Assembly: GCA_022414725.1 (NCBI GenBank)
Contig: CM039467.1
Coordinates: 9,783,217 to 9,847,216, forward strand
Length of the DNA stretch: 64,000 nt
Source: Microglena sp. YARC
Lineage: Eukaryota; Chlorophyta; Chlorophyceae; Chlamydomonadales; Chlamydomonadaceae
Direction of reading: 5' to 3'
The notes below the pieces were generated by a model, which ran no database searches, was not told the DNA's origin, and worked only from the letters and a program-made list of their open reading frames with translations. Positions 45,621 through 54,000 of this stretch are shown piece by piece. Each line of letters opens with the position of its first letter. The stretch's first letter is position 1. A program made the position numbers and the translations under genes.

Positions 45621-45836
45621 AGCCTCTTGCAGTGATATACATTGGTCTAGTGCGGTGGTAGACTGAATCACTTTGGGAATGAAGATTCGGGGGTTCGACT
45701 CCCCCTTCGGTCGCTCTTGGCGTCGCAGGTCGTCGTCAACCGCGATGGTAGCTTGTCCAGTTGAGGTAGTAGACCGCTCCCCACCCGCGTACGACGGGCT
45801 CCCTTAACACCACGCCCCACCAGGCGTTATCATTAG
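45621..45836 (+). mobile_element. Full-length tRNA-derived SINE with 11-bp target duplication
   Basis: A-box-like 'tggtctagtgcgg' and B-box 'ggttcgactcc' lie in a tRNA-like head ending 'cccccttcggtcgc'. A body with 'cgtcaaccgcgatggtagct' and the tail 'caccaggcgttatcatta' follow. CTGGCTGGGAG flanks it at 45610-45620 and 45837-45847. The 'tRNA' lacks a paired acceptor stem, so it is not a functional tRNA gene. Confidence 0.92.
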
Positions 45837-45879
45837 CTGGCTGGGAGGCTGTTCGCCTCATGCAGGCGGAGGCATTGAT

Positions 45880-46000
45880 AATTCGGAGCGCTACTGGTCT
45901 AAACTTGCACAGCTGGTCTGGAATCTTTCAATTCGGGGGTCAGCGGTTCGATTCTCGTCATGAGTCAGCCTGAACTTCCTTGCAATGGGCCTGGGCCTGG
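45880..46000 (+). mobile_element. Second tRNA-like SINE head (different family), tentative
   Basis: 'cagcggttcgattctcgtca' is a good B box (GGTTCGATTCT). An A-box-like 'ctggtctaaacttg' lies 50 bp upstream. No clear tail or target duplication is seen. Confidence 0.35.
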
Positions 46001-46109
46001 GATTCCGGTAAATCGCTCTATAACGTACGATGTTACCTTATAAATCTTAGGATAATAAAGCACGATATTATTGTATTTTCTATCTTCTTCATGATTGGTT
46101 CATTCATAA

Positions 46110-48158
46110 TCCCTACGGAAAAACTCCTCCCCCGGGGTAGATGGTATCCCTGCAGAATGGTACAGATTTGCTTCCCATGAGGCCAACTCCCGATTTGTAC
46201 AAGCTATGACTAACCTGTTTAATCTCATCTGGAAGACCTCTTACCCTAGCCAATGGGCTGCAGCTGCCTTGGTACCCGTACCCAAATCCAAAGGCAGTGT
46301 GTATGACAAGGACAACTATCAAGGTCTTGCGGTGAGCAACTCCATAGGAAAGATCTTCTCCCTTTGCATGCTACGTAGACTAGATGATTGGTCAGAAGAA
46401 TTCAACCTCAGAGCCGCTGGCCAATATGGATTTAGAAGTGATAGGGGTGCTGCAGATGCATCATTCATTCTTAACCATATTGTAGATAAATATATAGAGA
46501 AGAAAAAACCACTCTTTGTGGCTTTTGTTGATTTCAAGAAGGCTTATGATTGGGTCAACAGAGACTTGCTATGGGATTGCTTAGCAAGGCTAGGAGTCAA
46601 GGACCCCTATCTCAGTATTCTTAAGTCCATGTATAATCATGTTGTTTTCCAAGTTCGCCTACATGGGGACATTGGATCCTCCTTTCCATCCCTTGTAGGA
46701 GTTAAACAAGGAGACCCCCTATCCCCACTCCTATTCGGTCTGTTCATTGATAGAATTGAATCGTTCCTCCAATCCAAGCTCCCAAATGTAGGGGCTGAGC
46801 TTAGGGGAAAGATTCTGCAACTGTTACTTTATGCTGATGACCTAGCTATAATGGCAGAATCCCCGGCAGATGTGCAAGCGATGCCTGACTGCCTGAGAGA
46901 TTTCTGCGAGGCTACTAAGATGGCTGTGAATATAAAGAAAACTGAGATTGTCGTTTTCAACAAGCAATTATGTGATGAGGCCCGCATGGATCCTGATTAC
47001 AAATTTGTCTATGATGGAGCACAACTTTCTACAAAGTTATCTTTTATCTACTTGGGATCCCTCTTTGTGGATGGTGACTCAAGCAATCGTGCAAAAGCTG
47101 CTTTTTCTAGGATGCTCACTAAGGCCCAAAAGGCACACCACATGCTCCGTAGGCGATGCCATACTATGGAGATATACAATATTGATATTCTCACCCACCT
47201 GTTTGATTCTCTTGTACAACCTATCCTGAATTTTGGCTGTGAGGTGTGGGCTCCTTCTATTCTGAACAACACACTTATCTCAAATGACCATGCTTGTGAG
47301 AAATGGCATAGAGGTATACTTAAACAAACGTTGGGTGTTTGCCAATCTACTACATCTAATATTATCATGGAAGAGCTGGGTAGAACCCCGTTGTGTTTTG
47401 CTTGGCTTAAACAAGCTTTGCGCTTCTGGAACAAGACCATACATAAAGAACCTGAGGATCTCATTAGAATGGCTCTTGAGGAATCTTTTGACTCCAACAC
47501 TGGCTGGGTTCATGACTTGCGTTGTGCTCTCCACAAGCTAGGATCCAGTAAAAACATCAACATTTTGGAGGCTGTCGATGTCGAAGGTATTATGTCTGAA
47601 GTTTTTGAGTCATGGAGGTTTAAGTACCCAAGTGACACCAATGCAGTTAGAGACATCCCTGATGAGAGAAAGGTTGGCTTTAAACGCCTCCGATACCAAA
47701 AATGGTTCGCAGCCAACAGCAATGATGAGAATGGCTTGATTCCCTTTACATCCGCCTTACATAAGCAGGATCAGATTCGTTCTATAGCACAGTTTAGAAT
47801 GGGTTCCCATTGGCTGAACACAGAAAGAATGAGGGTGGTGGATAGAGCACACATCCCTCGCTCAATGAGACACTGTCAAATGTGTGGGTTCCAAAAACCT
47901 GAGGATGAAATGCATATGTTTGAGTGCCCTTTTTATAATGATATTCGCCTTCGCTACCAGAAGCTGTTTACAGATATTTATAGGCATGTCCATGAGGATA
48001 CCGACTTAACCGTATGGAATGTGGAATTCTGCGATTCCACATTCAGAACCTATATGAATGGAAATGGCACTAAGTCTTTTTGGAGCAACCTAGCCGACTA
48101 TCTTTCTACTTGTAGAAGAGCAAGACAGGAAGCCCTGGACTGCTTAGTGGCACCGTAA
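46110..48158 (+). CDS. LINE reverse transcriptase, 5'-truncated
   Basis: The frame is open from 46110 (stop TAA at 46107). The first Met is at 46206. RNA-directed DNA polymerase motifs are visible: FVDFKKAYD (residues 107-115 from that Met, first catalytic Asp), GVKQGDPLSPLLF (164-176), and YADD (209-212, the catalytic Asp pair). The thumb-like region has FIYLGSLF. The C-terminus has a CX2C-X9-H-X3-C zinc motif (CQMC...HMFEC), typical of zinc-binding domains after LINE reverse transcriptases. The upstream N-terminal RT fingers and the apurinic-like endonuclease are missing, so the element cannot move by itself. It lies between the two host genes and is unrelated to them. Confidence 0.92.
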   Translation, partial: SLRKNSSPGVDGIPAEWYRFASHEANSRFVQAMTNLFNLIWKTSYPSQWAAAALVPVPKSKGSVYDKDNYQGLAVSNSIGKIFSLCMLRRLDDWSEEFNLRAAGQYGFRSDRGAADASFILNHIVDKYIEKKKPLFVAFVDFKKAYDWVNRDLLWDCLARLGVKDPYLSILKSMYNHVVFQVRLHGDIGSSFPSLVGVKQGDPLSPLLFGLFIDRIESFLQSKLPNVGAELRGKILQLLLYADDLAIMAESPADVQAMPDCLRDFCEATKMAVNIKKTEIVVFNKQLCDEARMDPDYKFVYDGAQLSTKLSFIYLGSLFVDGDSSNRAKAAFSRMLTKAQKAHHMLRRRCHTMEIYNIDILTHLFDSLVQPILNFGCEVWAPSILNNTLISNDHACEKWHRGILKQTLGVCQSTTSNIIMEELGRTPLCFAWLKQALRFWNKTIHKEPEDLIRMALEESFDSNTGWVHDLRCALHKLGSSKNINILEAVDVEGIMSEVFESWRFKYPSDTNAVRDIPDERKVGFKRLRYQKWFAANSNDENGLIPFTSALHKQDQIRSIAQFRMGSHWLNTERMRVVDRAHIPRSMRHCQMCGFQKPEDEMHMFECPFYNDIRLRYQKLFTDIYRHVHEDTDLTVWNVEFCDSTFRTYMNGNGTKSFWSNLADYLSTCRRARQEALDCLVAP

Positions 48159-48430
48159 TTTATTATCCCTTTTTTTCTTCTTGAGACTTCTCATTTGTTA
48201 GCTTCTTACCTCCGCCACTGTAAGTGGTTGAGATCTGGGTCCTGCTCTAGGAGGTTTAATACCTACGCCACCAAAACGGTGGTTGGGAGTTTGGTTTGTT
48301 TGTCCTCGACACACCCCTGATGTAATGGGGTTTTTTGCTTTGTGGGTGCTTTTTCTTTTTGTTTGAAGCTCAGAGTCTCCTACACCCTCGCGGTGTCAAG
48401 TAGACTTTAACATGTAATGTAATGTATTTG
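46110..48430 (+). mobile_element. 5'-truncated LINE (non-LTR retrotransposon)
   Basis: The element enters mid reverse transcriptase (SSPGVDGIPAEWYRF, 46125 onward). It carries an uninterrupted ORF to the TAA at 48156-48158, then a 3' UTR with 'gtgtcaagtagactttaaca' and a short tail 'tgtaatgtaatgta'. Neither endonuclease nor ORF1 is present. A second, shorter 3' fragment of the same family lies at 59367-59837 on the minus strand. The intact ORF suggests recent insertion. I could not find a target duplication. Confidence 0.9.
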
Positions 48431-48659
48431 ACTTGATTTTTCTGGAAGGACGTGTTCAGGCTATATCCTGTAATATCGCCTTGATCTCATACTCAAACAA
48501 ACAAACGGACAACGGGGCAACTGTCGGGGCTTACGCTCTCAGGAGGGGGGGCTCCGCCACAAATCATGTAACAATTCAATTCCATCCAGGACCAACGGTG
48601 TTTTGGGTACAAAATCGGTTCCTAAACATATTATTATAAAAAATATGTAACAATCCAAT

Positions 48660-48990
48660 TATTTGAACTTGTGTGTGACCAAGCGCTGACCAAAGATAAC
48701 TGATTAATGGTGTACATCCAATAAAAATTGAAGTCCATATTGTGAAACCTATTTCAATTTCCCGTCGAATGGTACATTAAAAAGTGAAAATGATAACTGT
48801 GTACACAAGTTATAAGCCTTTAAAGGAAAATGCTATAATGTGTTTGACCTAGCTGTAATCGCGAATAACTCAAAATGTGTGAAAATCCAATAAAAAGAAA
48901 GTGCATACTGTGGAGGCTATTCAAATTTACTTTCGAATGGTATAAAAGTATTTTTGCTATCTGTACTACCTAATACATAAGTAGTTCACT
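48660..48990. repeat. Two diverged copies of a 160-bp AT-rich repeat
   Basis: 'atccaataaaaattgaagtc' at about 48716 and 'atccaataaaaagaaagtgc' at about 48886 begin parallel stretches that continue 'cttcgaatggta' (or 'cgtcgaatggta'). No gene is seen. Confidence 0.55.
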
Positions 48991-48999
48991 AGGAGTTCC

Positions 49000-49400
49000 T
49001 TGGCAACGGCAAGCCAGCTAGGACTGGCTCAGATTTGCCCTGGAAGGCTGGACCGGTTTGGCAAACGGTTGTTCGCCAAATCGTTTGCCAATGGCTTGTG
49101 TGCATACGGTACCGTGGATGACGCTCTTAATTCTTAACGCTCTTAATTAAGGGACAATGAGTCGTTTCAATCTATCAATTTCCACCATTAGGTACCAGTA
49201 GTGAGATAGAGGAAGTTCTAAATCTAGATATCTTATGCACCACCTTGCGAGGTAGATCTTAGGTTTCCCGCTTTCACAAGACACACCGCATACTTCCTTT
49301 TCATTTCTAGGGCGCGTATCTGGTGGGGAAGTAAAATAACATATGATATGCGAATAGGACCTTCTCCACTTTGTTCCAGTTAACTTGTTAAGTTTTAAAT
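49000..49400. other. No recognisable gene
   Basis: The minus-strand open frame 49147-49443 (98 codons) resembles nothing I know. It abuts the LINE remnant to its right and may be part of it. Confidence 0.4.
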
Positions 49401-49429
49401 GTCCGGTCCCGGCAAAACGGTCGACCTGC

Positions 49430-49610
49430 GTACTCAGAAGCATGTTTCATGCATCCCTTCTCATTAAATAATACACCAAGGTATTTGAACGCACAAACCC
49501 TCTGGACGGCTGATAGCACTACAACAGAAGCCTACTGGTTTCTCTTGGATTTCGTTGTGCCGAAGTTCACGAGTATCATCGTGCACTAGATTGACCAGAT
49601 CGGAACCGTT
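49430..49610 (-). pseudogene. Decayed LINE reverse-transcriptase remnant
   Basis: On the minus strand, two frames give MILVNFGTTKSKRNQ (then a stop) and, shifted, CAFKYLGVLFNEKGCMKH. 'FKYLGVLFNEKG' is the conserved motif that follows the YADD region in LINE reverse transcriptases, and the preceding segment matches the usual 'K-T-x-V-F' context. A frameshift and a stop separate them. This is a different lineage from the element at 46.1 kb, which has FIYLGSLF. Confidence 0.65.
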
Positions 49611-50045
49611 TTGTCGAGCTTATACTTACGACTGCTCGATAGCTCGTGCTCTATTCGTCCATTGGGCACTTGGTTGTGACTTGACTTGAACACGGTGACA
49701 GACTGACAGCTAGGATGCCAGGTACCCCCATTTCTGCTACTGATGCTCGTCGCTCTTTGAGCCATTTTGCCGCATTCGCGGTCTGGGCAATTGAGAAGAG
49801 GAGCAACAGAGGAATATTGTTAGAGGGAGGGGCAGAGCTGAGCGACCAGCTGCACCACCTAGCACCTATGGCCATCACAACTCAAAAGCCGATCCTGGAC
49901 ACCTAAGTCAAAGCGCTTACATCTGAAGTCTGCCGATACCTGCTCAAACCAGTACTCTAGTTCAACGCTCTCCAGTTCTCGCAGCTTGAAATCTTGATCT
50001 CCTTTAGAAAACACTCTCCTGATTTTTTGCTCCCTTCTTGAAATC

Positions 50046-50115
50046 ATGCTTTCTTCGATGTTCGGAAAGACTTGCTTTCTGCTGCTAGCTTGCGCTCTTT
50101 TGGGCGCAAACTCCG
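50046..50115 (+). CDS. SSR1: SSR1 exon 1 (signal peptide)
   Basis: ATG at 50046; 23 codons and one base, ending ...LLGANS, donor GTATGA. A hydrophobic core FLLLACALLG follows a Lys. The exon closes in phase 1 and matches exon 2 (G + AG = Glu). Confidence 0.88.
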
Positions 50116-51017
50116 GTATGATTTTGCCATCTGCGCGCTCTCAGATCATCTTCTTGAATTCCGCGATTGATCTGCCTTGTTCTTCGCAGAGGGAGTGCAC
50201 CCATTGACGGACTTGCCCGCGCCCGGAGATATCACCACCGGGTATTTCTTTCCCGATCATCCCACCAAGAAATTCACAGCTGGAAAGCCGGTAGGTCAAG
50301 CTTTAGTCGCCTTCTGCATGTTCGGCCCGAGCCGCTGTTCGTCAACTACCCGAATGCTGCTCACGCTGATGCATTTTATCACAGCATCGCGTCAATAGCA
50401 TCGTCATTCCTCTGACCTGCTGTTGGGATATAGGGGGGAGGTGAATGGGGTTCAAAATGAGGGCAGGGTTGATGGGGTGGGAAGGTTGGATTGGAGGGCC
50501 TTTCCCCTCCTGTTATGACTTCACTGAGTTATCAACTGAGTTCTGCACTGCCTTGCCTGTCGGGTGGTCACAGATCTATCAGTATCAAACCTGTCCAACT
50601 CTCCATCACATCAGTAGCTCGGCTATTGCCCCACATTGCTATGAGGCCAAGTTGGCATGGCTGTTGGGGGATCTGCCCGTCATCCCGACCTGATTAGATC
50701 CTGTCTCAATCCTAAACCTCTCCATTCTCTGACAGGCAAGGATTAGCCAAATACTCGGCAAAACAATGCCGAGATCTTCACCTGTTATCTCTCGTCCCCC
50801 ATGCCTTGGCTGCATTGATCTGGACACCCACCACCACCACCACCCACCCACCCACCCACATGTCTTTGAACTGTCACCCATGTCATTATACCCTGTAATC
50901 ATGCAATTGGATTCACAGTGTTTGTGCGACCAATGAGGAACACTCCGCCCTCAGTGGCGAGCAGCAAAACCACTGATAGACCATGTAATCAAACCAACTA
51001 GCACTACTACTGCCACT

Positions 51018-51051
<34 letters not shown>

Positions 51052-54000
51052 TTCCCCCCCTCATTATCATCATTCCCTATCTCGTTGCAGGTTAATGTTA
51101 TGTTGGGCATCCGCAACGACGCTAGTGAGACATACAATGTCACTGCCATTCTTGGCTCCCTCAACTCTCCCATGGACTTCAGGATGCACATTCAGAACTT
51201 CACTCAGATGGTGCGACTGAGTTGGATGTGGGATGGGGTGTGCTGATGTGATGTGAGGTGTGTGATCTGCGCGATGCGGTGCACTGTTGGGTACTTAACG
51301 GGTTGGTGTGCGCTGATATGTATGTGATGGGCTGCGCTGATATGTGTAGGATTGGGTGGGGTGCAACGCCATTCTTGTCTCCCTTAACTCTCCCATGAAC
51401 TTCAGGATGCACATTCAGAACTTCACTCAGATGGTGCGACTGAGTTGGATGTGGGATGGGGTGTGCTGATGTGATGTGAGGCGTGTGATCTGCGTGATGC
51501 GGTGCACTGTTGGGTACTTAACGGGTTGGTGTGCGCTGATATGTATGTGATGGGCTGCGCTGATACGTGTAGGATTGGGTGGGGTGTAACGCCATTCTTG
51601 TCTCCCTTAACTCTCCCATGGACTAAAGGATGCACATCCTGAACTAACTTCACCCAGATGGTAGAACTGAGTTGGATATGGTATGGGGTGTTCTGATGTG
51701 ATGCAAGGTGTGTGATCAGCGGGGGTCATGCGGTGGGATGTGGTAGGATATCCAACAATGTGTTGGGATGCCGTGGGATGCGATGCACTGTGGGATACAG
51801 AATGGGTTGGGGTGCGCTGTTATGTGCGTGATGGGCTGCGCCGGTATGTATGGGACCGGGTGGTGTGTAACGCCATTCTCGTCTCCCTCAACTTTCCCCT
51901 GGACTTCAGGATGTACTTCCAGAACTACACCCAGATGTTACGGCTGTTTTTGATTACGACCATGTTAGGATTTTATGTACTGGAATCAAGACTGGAATGC
52001 CCTAATATCGATTTTGGTTGTTAATCTAGTTGGTATCCTCAGATTCATAACAGCAAGGAGCGGTGCTTCTACTTTGAGTACACCTCTCATTGTTTTTCTT
52101 TTTAACTATGAGCAGCAGCTTCTAGGCAGCTCCCTGGGCTCTCTCTCCATCCAAACCTTAAGCAACCTAGGCACCTGGGAGCTGATATCATCAGTTCTCC
52201 AGTGCTCCTGGAATCTTTGGGTTTGGCCCAGTGGCAGTCACATGGAGCTGCCAAGAAGCTGGTGCAGGTAGCCGAAAAGAAAAACACTGACACCTCTACC
52301 CGCTAGCCCTACCTCTTATACCTAGGGAACAGCAATATGATATCAAATAATATCATGTCATCATGAAATCATATGATGCCGACAGTCTGACTAGGCTAAA
52401 ATTACCATGTAAACACAAAAACATATGATGCCGGCAGTCTGACGAGGCAAACATTACCATTTCTATTCAATAACATATGATGCCGGCAGTCTGACGAGGC
52501 AAACATTACCATTTCTATTCAATAATATATGATGCTGGCAGTCTGACGAGGCAAACATTACCATTTCTATTCAATAACATATGATGCCGGCAGTCTGACG
52601 AGGCAAACATTACCGTTTCTATTCAATAACATATGATGCCGGCAGTCTGACGAGGCAAACATTACCATTTCTATTCAATAACATATGATGCCAGCAGTCT
52701 GACGAGGCTTAAATTACCATTTATATACCAACACAAATGGTGCAGTTTGTATGATACCATACTAGCCTTTGGTCAAGATCATATGATACGTCGGTCCCAA
52801 TATATGACACAATGAGAACCGAGCTTATAAATGCTTGTTCATGGACAACATGTTTACAGAGCCACGTGTTTCTTTTTGTAGCTATAAGTAGCAGCTTCTA
52901 GGCAGCTGCCTTTCCCTGCCCTTGGGCCAAACCCAAAGCTAGCTAGTATGTCTAAAATATGGAATACTCTCCTTTAGGGAAAGGCTAAGTAAGTTCATAT
53001 TAATTAATTAATAATCTTAGTGAATGTTAGCTAATAATAGACGGACGAGCCGTCTGACCAGAATTTTGAATTTATTTGAAAAACTAATATTAATGTGACA
53101 CAATAAAAAGATTAGTTAAAAAATAGTTTTTCAAACACTAATATTAGTTGCTGTTCCCTACTCGCCTATGGTCACCATCATATGATATGCCGGTCCCTTC
53201 TAACACCCCTATAGAGCACGCTCCTCCGAAAAATTTGCAGACCATTACATAACATTTTCATTGGCAGGCCAGTGTTGACCCAAGCCAAGCCCACTCCCCA
53301 ACTTCCCGTGTAATCTACCAACCATCCTCTCGTAATTGACTTAGTGTAGATAGATGTTAATGGATCATACAATTCCTCTATGAGTGGAGTCACTAATTGA
53401 TGAACATGATGCCTTGGCCCTGGTTGAATACCTCTCTGTCCGCCCTCATCCCTGACCACCATCTCACGCCCTGTGACTTCACCGTTGCGATGACTGTGGT
53501 GTACTACAACGACAAAGAGCCCCTTTCAGCGAATAAATTGGTCTAGTGGTACACCAAATCGCTTTGCGGATGCAGGGTCGGGGGTTCAATTCCCCCTACG
53601 GTCGCCCTGAGCGTTGCAGGTCGTTGTCAACCGCGATGGTAGCTTGTCCAGTTGAGGTAGAAGACCGCTCTCTACCCGCGTACGACAGGTTCCCTTAATA
53701 CCACGCCGAACCAGGCGTTATCATTACAACGACAAAGAGCAGTACTTCTCCACCTCCTGCCTAATACCTCCACCCCTCTGCAAGCCCTACCTCTTTACCC
53801 ATACCTCAGATACTCCTGCCAAGTAATAACCCCACCTCTAATAACTCTAATACCTGTAGTACCCGTACCTCAAATACCCCCCCCCACCCCCCACCCCCAC
53901 CCCACCCCTGCATCCTCCCTTACTCCTACCTCAGATCCCCCTACCAACAGATCCTCCCACCAACATATATCCACACCTCTAATATCCACACCTCTAATAC

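Noticed and set aside
45635..45715. A functional tRNA gene
   Set aside because: A and B boxes are present, but the acceptor stem does not pair, and the same sequence is the head of a dispersed SINE with target duplications.
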